Shown here: positions 13,320 through 21,640 of the stretch, piece after piece | How positions within the stretch are numbered: the stretch's first letter is position 1 | Layout of the letters: every line of letters begins with the position of its first letter | Notes under the pieces: model-generated | Told to the model about the DNA's origin: nothing | The model's input: the letters and a program-made list of their open reading frames with translations, nothing else | Database searches by the model: none | Source: a virus | Reading direction: 5' to 3' (one strand) | IMG/VR virus record: IMGVR_UViG_3300042555_000660 | Coordinates: 1 to 30,210 of that record | DNA length: 30,210 bases | Made by a program: the position numbers and the translations under genes

Positions 13320-14327
13320 TTAGGCCGGGACAAAGGGCTGAGTCCTCACCCGAAGATGCCCACGGCATTCCCCCTCCTGCTCATGGTAGGCGCGGTGGTG
13401 GAGGATCTCAGGTTTCCCAGCCTGCCGTTTGATGTGGTCGCAGGCGACATGAGGGACGCAGGCGATCCTGAGTCCCGCCGGGTGCCATCGTGACCAGCAG
13501 AGAAAGAGATCCTGAGTCCCCCTGCCGTCGTAGCCGCAGAAGTTTGCATGGGCCAAGGCCCCCTTGGAAAGCAGGGTGCAGCCGAGTCCGCACCAGTCTG
13601 AGGGGACGACTGCCCCGTAGCCGATCCCGGGATAGGCAAAGTCCATCCAGCCGCGCCGTCTCCATCCATGCTTTGCGGTGACCTCCCAGATGTTCCCGTC
13701 GGGGGGAGAGGATTTCACCCGTTCCATGAGCCGACCCATCCGCTTCTGTTCCTTCTCGGAAGTGGCAGAGCGCAGCCGCTCTTCGCATTTCTCAAGCAGG
13801 AGTTTCAGCCGGGGCTTCAGCTTCCTCTCTTTCGGCAGGAAGTCCTCCGCGATCTGGTGACGATGATCACCGAAGCCTCCGAGGAATAGACCGTTCGGGT
13901 AGGTGGCGGCGGCGATGTCATAGTGGGGCGATCCGTCGGCCTGTGGCATGGCAAGCGTCCACTCCAGAACCCGGAGCGAGTCGGCTGTCGGGATCGTGTC
14001 ACTCTCAACTGACCAGCACATCGAGGCCCTGATCTTCCGGGCAAAGGAGAAGGCCGATCCCTGAAGCAGGGCGATCCGAAGCTGGGCTTCCTCCTTGTAG
14101 TTCGTCGAGGTGTCGTCCTTGATGGCGTGCTTCAGGACGGAGACCTTCCAGCCTTCGGGAAGCTCCGACTTGGCAAGCTCTGCGGCGGCTTCGGCCTCCT
14201 TGCTCTCATCGGTCGCAAAGATGAAGTGGGCCTCCTCGTGGTGGGCGGCTGCGGCGGCAATGGCCCGAATGCACTGGGGCCAAGCGTGGAGGTAGGTGCG
14301 GGTTGCCGCGACGGCGATGGCGATCAT
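13320..14327 (-). CDS. Glycosyltransferase-like protein, 335 aa
   Basis: The sequence opens with a nucleotide-sugar-type beta strand (IAIAVAATRTYL) and has an acidic ESDTIPTADSLR motif near residue 108 that can serve as the metal-binding DxD equivalent. The C-terminal part, GYDGRGTQDLFLCWSRWHPA followed by ACVPHVACDHIKR, matches GT-A enzymes in which a late Asp and His complete the active site. The acceptor is unknown. It lies between the Ser/Thr-rich tail protein and the fibre, so modification of a virion protein is possible. The leader is A/C-rich (TTCAACCCACAATTC). Confidence 0.7.
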   Translation of the reverse strand: MIAIAVAATRTYLHAWPQCIRAIAAAAAHHEEAHFIFATDESKEAEAAAELAKSELPEGWKVSVLKHAIKDDTSTNYKEEAQLRIALLQGSAFSFARKIRASMCWSVESDTIPTADSLRVLEWTLAMPQADGSPHYDIAAATYPNGLFLGGFGDHRHQIAEDFLPKERKLKPRLKLLLEKCEERLRSATSEKEQKRMGRLMERVKSSPPDGNIWEVTAKHGWRRRGWMDFAYPGIGYGAVVPSDWCGLGCTLLSKGALAHANFCGYDGRGTQDLFLCWSRWHPAGLRIACVPHVACDHIKRQAGKPEILHHRAYHEQEGECRGHLRVRTQPFVPA

Positions 14328-14352
14328 TTTGAATTGTGGGTTGAATTTTCTT

Positions 14353-16173
14353 TCAGTAGCCGGGAGTGACCGACCAAGTGAAGACTGCGGGTTTCAGAGG
14401 GGGCTGGATTGGTGAAGGGGCGAGTTCTTGAACCTCCGCAACAGTATCAAAAAACCGAGTGCACACTCCTTGGGGGGCTTGTCGAAATTGAGTAACAGCA
14501 GCCGATGGCGAGGAGGATGAGACGATCTGCGCCGAGTAAAGCGATGTTCCCGTAGAGGAACCAACGGCAGTCCTATAAATTGCGTTAAGCAGGCCCACTT
14601 GCCATTCCCGACCAGCCCCAAGCTGTGTTACCGTAATTGAAGAAGTAAATAGATTAGATGTGTTCCCAAATCCTCCCCCCGCTGATCCCCATAACGTCGT
14701 GGTCTCCCCGCCAGTGTTAAAGGACACGGTAGTTGATTTCTGAATTGTGCCCGTATTCGTGCCCGTTGCGTTCGCGGATATTGTTGTTATGAATGCAGAA
14801 GCGGGTGGCTCGAGCAATGGGGCGTAGCGACTCCATTGACCAAACTGGGAGATGGGAATGTTGCTGACGGATGGGTTGGCTGACAGCGTGACGCCAGCCG
14901 ATGTGCCAGTGTCGGTGTAATGGGCCATCCGCTCCTGTGGGTAGCTGAACCCAGCGGAGGGAAATGGCCCTAGTTCGATGCCGTAAAAACTAGAGCGGGT
15001 CGGGGAAGTCCAAATAAGCCGAGTCTCTTCCATGCTTCCATCAGAGCTACCAGTGTTGACTGGTGCGCTGGCAATCCTGCTTGCCGTTGTGGAAAAAGTC
15101 TTATATGGCACTTCAACAGTCTGGAACCCCCCCCACTTAGGCAGGACGGTTGTTAACTTTGAAGTGGTGGATACCACAACCGCAGAGGATGACGAAACGT
15201 GGTAGCCAATCTCATTCTCAGACTGATATTCTGAAACTGTGGAATTAAAATCCCAGCTAGTTGTGATGTCCATGCCAGCCAGCCAGCCGTCATACGTCTC
15301 GTTAGGAAAGCTGGTATATTGAGAAGGCTCCGTGTAGTAGAGGACATCTTTCAATGGCCCTGCGGCAGTTGTCACCCCGTAGTCGGTTTCTGTAACAGTT
15401 ACCACAACACCAGCGCCCGTTACATAGGGAACGCTGTAACTAACAACATTTGCCGATCCAGATTTTGAATAACTGCCGCTGACCGTTGACCCTGCCGCTG
15501 ATGTTGCTACTGGGGCGGGCGAAGATGCCGCATTGGGAATGAAAAAAACATTATCCCGCCCGTTTGCATAGGCAGAATTGTAATAGCTGTCATAGACTGT
15601 GGTTTGACCCCGCGCCCAACTAAGTGTCGTCATGCTGGGGCCTGTCACTGAAGTTGCCGCCTTGGTTGCGGTTGTTGTCGATGTAACTGCGCTAGATGTC
15701 GTAAGAACTGTAGTTGAAGGATAGGTCAAGGTTCCAGTTCCAGTTCCAGACGTTATTGCTGTTGTTGTGACTTTACGGGGCGCAAGTGTAGAACCCCCAT
15801 ACCCAAAGAATCCCCCTCCAACAGAGGTCGATGAGGCTGCGCTAGATGTCGTAACCGTGATGGTTGCGCTGGCCGCTGATGTCACAAAGCTGGAAAAAAC
15901 ATTTGCGGATGCCGTTGCTGGCTCGTTGTAGCCAGACGTTACTCCGTAAATTGTGGTTGATCCAAGATTGTTAGTATCTGGAATTTCAGAAGTGAAAGAG
16001 AAGCTGTTGTTTGGAACCCACTCCATGCCATTCCAGCTATTGCCATAGGCCGCAGAAAGCGTCGTGGTTAATGTAATTGAAACATAGGTCTTGGAATACG
16101 ACGAAGGCCCGTTTGTGATTTTCCATGATCCGATGGGAACCGTGACTGTGCGTGGAATAACCCAAGAGTTCAT
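14353..16173 (-). CDS. Ser/Thr-rich tail-associated protein, 606 aa
   Basis: About one third of the residues are Ser or Thr by direct count over the first 100. Long low-complexity runs such as TVTTSSAASSTSVGGGFFGY and STTVLTTSSAVTSTTTATKA alternate with aromatic-rich beta segments. No known tail domain is recognised. The gene lies between two tail-tip genes and the glycosyltransferase and is less GC-rich than its neighbours by eye, suggesting separate acquisition. It may be an extended beta-rich tail tip or side fibre. ATG at 16173 overlaps the upstream stop. Confidence 0.7.
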   Translation of the reverse strand: MNSWVIPRTVTVPIGSWKITNGPSSYSKTYVSITLTTTLSAAYGNSWNGMEWVPNNSFSFTSEIPDTNNLGSTTIYGVTSGYNEPATASANVFSSFVTSAASATITVTTSSAASSTSVGGGFFGYGGSTLAPRKVTTTAITSGTGTGTLTYPSTTVLTTSSAVTSTTTATKAATSVTGPSMTTLSWARGQTTVYDSYYNSAYANGRDNVFFIPNAASSPAPVATSAAGSTVSGSYSKSGSANVVSYSVPYVTGAGVVVTVTETDYGVTTAAGPLKDVLYYTEPSQYTSFPNETYDGWLAGMDITTSWDFNSTVSEYQSENEIGYHVSSSSAVVVSTTSKLTTVLPKWGGFQTVEVPYKTFSTTASRIASAPVNTGSSDGSMEETRLIWTSPTRSSFYGIELGPFPSAGFSYPQERMAHYTDTGTSAGVTLSANPSVSNIPISQFGQWSRYAPLLEPPASAFITTISANATGTNTGTIQKSTTVSFNTGGETTTLWGSAGGGFGNTSNLFTSSITVTQLGAGREWQVGLLNAIYRTAVGSSTGTSLYSAQIVSSSSPSAAVTQFRQAPQGVCTRFFDTVAEVQELAPSPIQPPLKPAVFTWSVTPGY

Positions 16174-16763
16174 GCGAAAACCCAGTTCCAGTATGAGGTG
16201 TAGGGAAGCTCGAAGGGCCCTGCTCCCGTGCGGCTCGTCCGGTAGCTTTCGACCGGAACTGCACTGATGCTCTTCTTTAACAGATTGAAATAGACCCCCT
16301 CCACGCTGACGGACACTAAAACCTTAAAGCTAGAGGGGGGGGAATCTGCCGCAGCCGTTGCCATTGCTGGCTGTGTGGTTCCACTGTTAATAGTGCAGGA
16401 ACTAACAGATCCTGCAGTTGTGGTCGCTTCAACCCAAAACCACTTTGTGCCGCTGGCCTGTGCCGTGAAGTCGGTGAAGATATTGGATGGCATGACCCCG
16501 CCGACCGATCCGGGCTGGAATCGGAAGGTGATCGTCCCTGATATCTGTGAGGTTACAATCTGATCCCACGGAGACTTGGCCGGGGCGGTCGGACCACCTC
16601 CGGAGACATTCAGCGAGTAGCCGCCCGATGATCGCACAAAGGTATAGCCGCTGCCGGGCTGAATCTCACGGGCTCGAAGCTCGCCGTCGATCCATGTGGC
16701 GAACCGTTCCCAGATCGCGGGCGTGAACGATCCCCCGCTTGTGAGCCGTGGACAGCGAGGCAT
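16170..16763 (-). CDS. Tail tip-region protein, 197 aa
   Basis: No family is recognised. The N-terminus (LTSGGSFTPAIWERFATWID) is followed by beta-rich segments (GYSLNVSGGGPTAP, SGTITFRFQPGSVGG) and a conserved-looking WFWVEATTTAGSV. The start at 16763 is preferred because it overlaps the previous stop (TGATG), whereas the longer frame would overlap the 221-aa gene by 67 bp. Position after the tape measure gene suggests a distal tail or tail-tip component. Confidence 0.65.
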   Translation of the reverse strand: MPRCPRLTSGGSFTPAIWERFATWIDGELRAREIQPGSGYTFVRSSGGYSLNVSGGGPTAPAKSPWDQIVTSQISGTITFRFQPGSVGGVMPSNIFTDFTAQASGTKWFWVEATTTAGSVSSCTINSGTTQPAMATAAADSPPSSFKVLVSVSVEGVYFNLLKKSISAVPVESYRTSRTGAGPFELPYTSYWNWVFA

Positions 16764-17428
16764 CAGGTGTAGAGTGTCGGTTCCCAACCAAGCTGGCCGC
16801 TCGCTCGATACTCGCGGGAGATCCTCCATTTGTTATTAGGGAGCGCGGAGGCATTCATGCCCGTCAGGAGCCAGTTCCCCCCTGACGGGAGGACCGGGGT
16901 GTTGCTTAGGCCGGTGGCCACCTTGCCGATGTCGGCCATCGAGGGGAGGGTGTTTTCGTCATCTGTAATAGAAAGCGTGATGGAGGGCTTGAGCACGCTC
17001 TCGATTCCCTTGCACCAAAGTCTACAATACGAAATGAGTCCAGTGCTCCCTTTGCCTTCTTCGATGAAGTCGGAGTATTTCTTTGCCCCGGTCTCACAGT
17101 CGGCGATGATGGCAAGATCGGAGGAGGAAAGGAACCAAGTCTGGCTCGGCGCGAACTTCCAGAAGCTCTTTAGCGGCTCGGTCGAGGTCGTCGTGTGGAT
17201 CTCGTAGGAATAGTTGGTGGCTGGAGGAGGTGCGGGATTCGTCCCGGTGTTGTCCCCCACGTCCTCGTAGGTGACCCGGTAGAGGCCGTCGTCGTAGCTC
17301 TTGGTGGCGTTGACGGCGTCCGTAGGGATCGCAGGAAATGCGCTGAGGTTCTCAAGGGTCGTGGTGGTGACCCATGAATTGAGCTTGGCATCCCAGCGGG
17401 CTGATTTGGAAACGATGGTGTCGGGCAT
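16763..17428 (-). CDS. Distal tail-like protein, 221 aa
   Basis: The gene directly follows the tape measure gene, where siphoviruses usually encode the distal tail protein or tail-tip initiator. The sequence is beta-rich (ARWDAKLNSWVTTTTLENL, LYRVTYEDVG) with three cysteines, but no specific family motif is clear. The start at 17428 is close behind the tape measure stop (6-nt gap). Confidence 0.6.
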   Translation of the reverse strand: MPDTIVSKSARWDAKLNSWVTTTTLENLSAFPAIPTDAVNATKSYDDGLYRVTYEDVGDNTGTNPAPPPATNYSYEIHTTTSTEPLKSFWKFAPSQTWFLSSSDLAIIADCETGAKKYSDFIEEGKGSTGLISYCRLWCKGIESVLKPSITLSITDDENTLPSMADIGKVATGLSNTPVLPSGGNWLLTGMNASALPNNKWRISREYRASGQLGWEPTLYT

Positions 17429-17434
17429 GATCTT

Positions 17435-19141
17435 TTACGCTGGGGCAAACTCGGCCTGACCCTGCGATCCCTTGGAAAGGCTCTGGTGGATCTTTTGAAG
17501 CAGGCCGGTCTGACGCTTGTTTTCCTCAAGGATGGGGTTGCCACCGCCCCCGATGGAGATGCCGCCGCCGCCGACCTTGGCAAGGCTGTCGGCGAAGATG
17601 GACTGCTTCACTGCGGCGGCTTGACCGATATCGGCAGGGTTGAACACGGTATCTTTCTTGACGCGATTGGCGTTGTCGGCAGTAGCTTTGGCGTTTGCGG
17701 CCAGAGTTGCAGCCGTCGGGGTGAAGGAGGAGAACTTGATGCCGTCAAATTGCGTGGACAACCTAGCCTTGATTTGCTCAGCCGAGTCTTGAAGGGCAGA
17801 GCGGTTCGCATCTGCGGCTGCTTTCGCATCAGCAACATAATCAATCCCCCCGGCCTTATTCTCTGCCGCAATCTGGTCCACGGACTTGGTGTCCAGTTTC
17901 CCGTTGTTTTTGAGTCTGTCCTGAATAGCGAGGATGTTTGCCTCTGCCGACTTTTGAATCTGTTGCTGTTTTGCAATCTGAGCATCCAGCTCTTTCCCCC
18001 CGGCTGCACCATAGGGCATGAAATTTTTTTTGCGGGTGAGTTCTTGCTCCTTGAAGAATGCATCATCCCTCTGCTTGATGCTTAATTGCTCTGAGTTTTT
18101 AAGGTTCCCACGCTCCTCTTTTGATAATCCCTTGAAAGTTATGTCGTGCACCTTATTGGTGATCTTTTCAATGAAGGCCGCGAAATAATTCAGTGGCTCC
18201 CTGAATGCCGAGAAAAGTGCGTCCTTCAGCTTTGAGCCTTGGATCACCAACTCAATGCCAAAAAGCTTCAGCGCATCACCAGAAAGCGCAAATCCAATGA
18301 GTTTGCTAATGTCATCAAGCGCATTTTTCGCGGCAGCTTTCCAATTCGTGGAGAAGTTCCCAGCAACAATACCAAGATTTTTCCCCAGTGTTGTGAGGTC
18401 AACTCCATCGATCCCATTTGCCAACTTGTCCAAGAGTCCGGTCATGCCGCTTGCCATCCCGACAAACAGCCCCTGCAACTTGGGGCCGACGCGACCCAGC
18501 GAGTCGCTTGCCTTGTCGAAGATCCCCGCATTCTGACCAAGCAGCTTTGCCGTCTCGGAGATGTTCCCGGCGTTCTTGAAAGCCGGGTCCATGAACACCT
18601 GAAGCAGCTCGCCGCCACTCTTGCCAAACAGGGCCATGCTAGCCGCTGCCCTCTCGGTGCTATTAGGCAACTGCGCGATGGCATTGCCGATCTGTGCGAA
18701 GGCTTGGCCAGAATCAATCGAGGCGAGGCTCTGAGGATCGAGCCCCATGCTCTTGAGCACATCGGCCTCCTTCCCTCCTCCGACAGCAGATGATAGGGCC
18801 TTCTGCATTTTGTTGACCGCAGGGCCGAGCTTCTCGGCATCGACCCCGGCATCCTTGAAGCCCTGTCTCAGACCATAGAGTGACTCGACGGCAACGCTGG
18901 TCCGGTTTGAGAGATCAGTCAACTCGCCGCCCAGATCGAGCGCACCTTTCATTCCGTTCATGACGGCAGTGACTGAGCCGACGGAGGCAACGATCCCCGC
19001 AAGTGGGGCAATAAGCTGCTTGAACCCGCCAGAAGCCATCTTCGAGGTGGCTGCGGAAACAGCACTGGTCGCCCTGTTCAGCGACTGCTGGAGGCCGGAG
19101 GTGTCCCCTCCAATCCCGAAGATGATGCTATCGTTGGCCAT
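17435..19141 (-). CDS. Tail tape measure protein, 568 aa
   Basis: The N-terminus (FGIGGDTSGLQQSLNRATSA) is typical of phage tape measures. A hydrophobic segment near 45-65 (LIAPLAGIVASVGSVTAVM) is followed by long helical regions with many Gln, Lys and Ala. This protein is wound inside the tail and sets its length; with the usual rule of about 0.15 nm per residue, 568 aa predicts a tail of roughly 85 nm. The start at 19141 lies 16 nt after TTTGACA, whose TGA is the stop of the preceding gene. Confidence 0.85.
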   Translation of the reverse strand: MANDSIIFGIGGDTSGLQQSLNRATSAVSAATSKMASGGFKQLIAPLAGIVASVGSVTAVMNGMKGALDLGGELTDLSNRTSVAVESLYGLRQGFKDAGVDAEKLGPAVNKMQKALSSAVGGGKEADVLKSMGLDPQSLASIDSGQAFAQIGNAIAQLPNSTERAAASMALFGKSGGELLQVFMDPAFKNAGNISETAKLLGQNAGIFDKASDSLGRVGPKLQGLFVGMASGMTGLLDKLANGIDGVDLTTLGKNLGIVAGNFSTNWKAAAKNALDDISKLIGFALSGDALKLFGIELVIQGSKLKDALFSAFREPLNYFAAFIEKITNKVHDITFKGLSKEERGNLKNSEQLSIKQRDDAFFKEQELTRKKNFMPYGAAGGKELDAQIAKQQQIQKSAEANILAIQDRLKNNGKLDTKSVDQIAAENKAGGIDYVADAKAAADANRSALQDSAEQIKARLSTQFDGIKFSSFTPTAATLAANAKATADNANRVKKDTVFNPADIGQAAAVKQSIFADSLAKVGGGGISIGGGGNPILEENKRQTGLLQKIHQSLSKGSQGQAEFAPA

Positions 19142-19159
19142 TTCTATCTGAGAGGGGTG

Positions 19160-19711
19160 TCAAAAGCCCCTCACATTCATGCCGGGATACTTCTTGGCGA
19201 TGGTTGAAACCTTTTTGAACACCCCCCTTTTCAGGTTGGACTTGAAGTAGGAGGTGCGACCGTTGATGGCCTTGAGCAGGGCGACGCGGCCCATGCTCCT
19301 GACCGTGGTCAGCATCGAGTTCTCGATAATCAGCTTGAAGAGGCCCCCGGATTTTTTATCGCTCACCTTGACTTGATGGTCATAGGTATTGCCCTTCACG
19401 GTGGCCTTGGTGACATAGCCGGGGGCCTTGACCGGCGTCATGAGCTTGTCGGCAATGGCAAGCCAGGACTGTTTGGCAAGTCCGCGACGTTTCAAGAGTT
19501 CCTGCATCTCCGGTTTGCTGATTTTTCCCTTGGCCTGTCTGGCGCGGATCTTCCCGGCATCTGCTGCCTGCTGGTTGGAAATGGTCTTTTGCAGGATCGC
19601 ACCGGTCTCCGAGATGATAACTTGCTTGAAGCTTACCCCGCTCAAGCGGGAGAGATCCCTCATGGCCCGGTTGAAGTTGCTCGTGTCGATGGTCAGGCCG
19701 TTCTTGCTCAC
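19160..19711 (-). CDS. Basic tail-region protein, 183 aa
   Basis: The protein is strongly basic and helical, beginning LTIDTSNFNRAMRDLSRLSG with an ISETGAILQKTI segment. This order loosely recalls HK97 gp10-like or gpZ-like tail completion proteins, but I cannot confirm it. Its position between the frameshifted chaperone and the tape measure is unusual, since these normally adjoin. The start is a GTG at 19711 preceded by GGAGG and overlapping the stop of the chaperone fusion (GTGA). Confidence 0.65.
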   Translation of the reverse strand: MSKNGLTIDTSNFNRAMRDLSRLSGVSFKQVIISETGAILQKTISNQQAADAGKIRARQAKGKISKPEMQELLKRRGLAKQSWLAIADKLMTPVKAPGYVTKATVKGNTYDHQVKVSDKKSGGLFKLIIENSMLTTVRSMGRVALLKAINGRTSYFKSNLKRGVFKKVSTIAKKYPGMNVRGF

Positions 19712-20354
19712 TCTTCCTCCTCGATGTCAACCGCTGCGGCCTTGGCAAAGGCCATGAGGTCGTCGATCTGGACAGTCGCCGGGGCCGACTCCTTGACCGT
19801 CCAGCAGTCGTGCGAGCGGAGCGCGGCGTGGTAGTAGGCATTCACCCGGTAGACAGGCATCTCCATCAATGCCTCTTCGCTGAAGCCCCCCTCCTTGGCC
19901 AATGTGAAAATCAGCGAGGCGAGGGAGGGAGGCTCGATTAGTTTGGGGGTGCGTTCTCCGAGGGGGCCGAGGAGGGCTTTGGAATCACCTCGACCGAGGT
20001 CTCTTTCTCAAGGCCCGTGACGGTCACGAACCAGTCGGCTCCGGCCTTCAGATCCTCGGGGGTCAGGGTCTCCAAGAAGGCGTCCTTGTCCACGAGGTAG
20101 GCAGACTTGTTCAGCGTGTTCAGAGCGACCCGCTCGATGGGGGCTGCGATCAGGTAGATGAAGGCAAAGAGCAGTTCTTCGTTGCGATCCTCCTCCTCGA
20201 TGTCGAGCCAGCGCAGAATCCGCTGGAGCTTGAGCTTGACCCGATTACTGAAGGGGCGAACCTTGACCCCGCCGATCACCGGCTCGTCTGCATAGATGCG
20301 TTCGTTGAGGGGAATGTCATCCCGGTAGAGGGTGTCCTTGGTGATGTCGTTCAT
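19708..20354 (-). CDS. Tail assembly chaperone G-T fusion made by -1 frameshift, 215 aa
   Basis: The zero frame from 20354 reaches its TAA at 19938. Ribosomes slipping -1 at CCCAAAC (19941-19947) enter a frame that runs to 19708 and adds 77 residues (LIEPPSLASLIFTLAKEGGF onward, with PVYRVNAYYHAAL). This is the lambda gpG-gpGT arrangement: the fusion protein brings tail tube subunits to the tape measure and is absent from the virion. The downstream part has only a TTG as a possible independent start and no ribosome binding site, which supports frameshifting. Confidence 0.8.
19884..19947 (-). promoter_or_regulatory. -1 programmed frameshift signal: slippery heptamer, 6-nt spacer, 11-bp stem
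   Basis: On the minus strand the heptamer C CCA AAC (19947-19941) is followed by 6 nt that include the zero-frame TAA. Then AGCCTCCCTCC (19934-19924) can pair with GGAGGGGGGCT (19894-19884) along its full 11 bp, with one G-U pair and a 29-nt loop. X XXY YYZ heptamer, short spacer and stable stem are the standard elements of -1 frameshifting. Confidence 0.85.
19938..20354 (-). CDS. Tail assembly chaperone G-like protein, 138 aa
   Basis: The unshifted product begins MNDITKDTLYRDDIPLNERI and includes the helical region RVKLKLQRILRWLDIEEEDR. Its length is close to lambda gpG (140 aa). It should act with the fusion product in tail assembly. The start at 20354 follows the stop of the 150-aa gene by a few bases. 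The last sense codons, CCA AAC, form part of the slippery heptamer. Confidence 0.8.
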   Translation of the reverse strand: MNDITKDTLYRDDIPLNERIYADEPVIGGVKVRPFSNRVKLKLQRILRWLDIEEEDRNEELLFAFIYLIAAPIERVALNTLNKSAYLVDKDAFLETLTPEDLKAGADWFVTVTGLEKETSVEVIPKPSSAPSENAPPN

Positions 20355-20358
20355 GGCT

Positions 20359-20811
20359 TTAGAGTTTGGAGAGTAGCTTGGCTCTCTGCTCCTCGGTCGC
20401 CGTGGAGGGGATGTAGGCGGCGCGGCCACCCCTGACGACCTTGATCGTCGGGGTCTGCTCCCTGATCGCATCCCTGAGCGACTGAAGCGTCTTCTGGTAG
20501 TAGCGCATGTAGGTGATCGGGTGGTCGGGATTGGCATCGAGCCACTCCTTGTCCATCCACCGCTTTATGAACTCGGCGGTGGAAATCTTCTCTCCGGAGA
20601 AGGAGTTGAACGTGATCTCCTTGTCGGCCATGAGCCAGACAACGGTCCGGCGAGGCTTGCCGTCATGGCCCTGCTCGATGGTGTCGAGGTATCCCTGCGG
20701 GGCCAGTTCTCCACCGGAGGTCGCTGCCGCCGCGACGAGGTGGGTGTTTGCGCTTTTGAGCGGGTGCTCGTGGTCTGCGAGCACGCTGAGTTTGGTGTTG
20801 GTGTCGATCAT
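20359..20811 (-). CDS. Tail-region protein, 150 aa
   Basis: No family is recognised. A Pro/Gly-rich N-terminal part is followed by a mixed region (TVVWLMADKEITFNSFSGEK) and a helical C-terminus with RYYQKTLQSLRDAIREQTPT. Position between the tube-like proteins and the chaperone suggests a minor tail or tube-associated protein. Its leader contains CTGACA 7 nt before the ATG, a weak relative of the late-gene heptamer. Confidence 0.6.
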   Translation of the reverse strand: MIDTNTKLSVLADHEHPLKSANTHLVAAAATSGGELAPQGYLDTIEQGHDGKPRRTVVWLMADKEITFNSFSGEKISTAEFIKRWMDKEWLDANPDHPITYMRYYQKTLQSLRDAIREQTPTIKVVRGGRAAYIPSTATEEQRAKLLSKL

Positions 20812-20834
20812 GTGAGAATGTCAGGCCGCGATTG

Positions 20835-21164
20835 CTAGGCCACCGTGTTCGGGAAGTGCTTCCCGCTGTATTTCCAGTTGGGAAAGTCGTCGTTCTTCTC
20901 GGTCTGCGAGTAGCTGTCGATGATGATGGTCCCGCCCGTGATCGTGGAGGGGATGTTCGAGGAGGATACTCCGAGCGCGATAGAGGGATAGTCGCCCGAT
21001 CCCTCGACGGAGAACTCTCCGGTGGGGTCGAACCTCGCGGCCTCGCTGAAGGCTCCGGTGCGATCCTTGAGCACCTTGGTCTCGACCTTGCGGGAGGTCG
21101 TGACCTTGGAGATGGTTCCGCTGGTGAAGGAGGAGATGCCGAGTGAGGCGGTGATGGCTGGCAT
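20835..21164 (-). CDS. Tail tube-like protein, copy 2, 109 aa
   Basis: This protein and the one encoded at 21182-21520 are paralogues: both start MPAI, share SGT-I/V then VT, a V-x-T-x-V-x-K block, S-V-x-G-x-G near the middle and a GT...S...E-x-N-x-D-x-P ending. The beta-rich composition and position suit a major tail (tube) protein, though 109 aa is short for that role. The leader is A/C-rich (AAACCAACCGACCACGACC). Confidence 0.65.
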   Translation of the reverse strand: MPAITASLGISSFTSGTISKVTTSRKVETKVLKDRTGAFSEAARFDPTGEFSVEGSGDYPSIALGVSSSNIPSTITGGTIIIDSYSQTEKNDDFPNWKYSGKHFPNTVA

Positions 21165-21181
21165 GGTCGTGGTCGGTTGGT

Positions 21182-21520
21182 TTAAATATTGCTCCAGCGG
21201 AGGGCTTCGATGGAAAAGTCGGGGTAGTCCTCATTGGACTCGTCCACGGAGACCGAGGTGACGGCCACCGTGCCGGTCGTGATGGTCACGCCGACGCCTG
21301 CGGTGCCTGCGACGGCCAGCGTGAGGGCCGGTGCGCCCTTGCCCTTCACCGAGATCTTGGTCTCTGTCATCGGAAGGACTCCCGCCTGAACGGTGACGCC
21401 GCTGGCGTTCTTGACGGTCTTGACCTCGCGGGAGGCATCCTGTGTCACCTCGTTGATGACGGTGCCGGAGCCGGGGGTGACGAGTGCTAGGAATGTGGAG
21501 GTGACGCCGATGGCAGGCAT
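21182..21520 (-). CDS. Tail tube-like protein, copy 1, 112 aa
   Basis: This is the first of two tandem paralogues (see 20835-21164). It is beta-rich with many Val, Thr and Gly residues (AVAGTAGVGVTITTGTVAVT). One copy may form the tube and the other a modified ring or decoration, or a heteromeric tube may form. A recent duplication is unlikely because identity is low. Confidence 0.65.
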   Translation of the reverse strand: MPAIGVTSTFLALVTPGSGTVINEVTQDASREVKTVKNASGVTVQAGVLPMTETKISVKGKGAPALTLAVAGTAGVGVTITTGTVAVTSVSVDESNEDYPDFSIEALRWSNI

Positions 21521-21523
21521 ATA

Positions 21524-21625
21524 TTATTTGGAGGGTTCGGGTTCGGGAGCAGGGGCGGGTGATTTCACGACATCCTTCTCGAGGATCAAGGGGTTTGGAA
21601 TTGGCTCATTGGGCTCGTCGCTCAT
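21524..21625 (-). CDS. 33-aa Pro/Glu-rich peptide
   Basis: The frame encodes MSDEPNEPIPNPLILEKDVV followed by KSPAPAPEPEPSK. It fills the gap between the tail terminator-like and tube-like genes. Its ATG lies exactly 13 nt after TTTGACA (21639-21645), the same spacing as in other late genes, which is the main reason to believe it is translated. Function unknown. Confidence 0.5.
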   Translation of the reverse strand: MSDEPNEPIPNPLILEKDVVKSPAPAPEPEPSK

Positions 21626-21640
21626 GGAAGTGCTGGCGTG

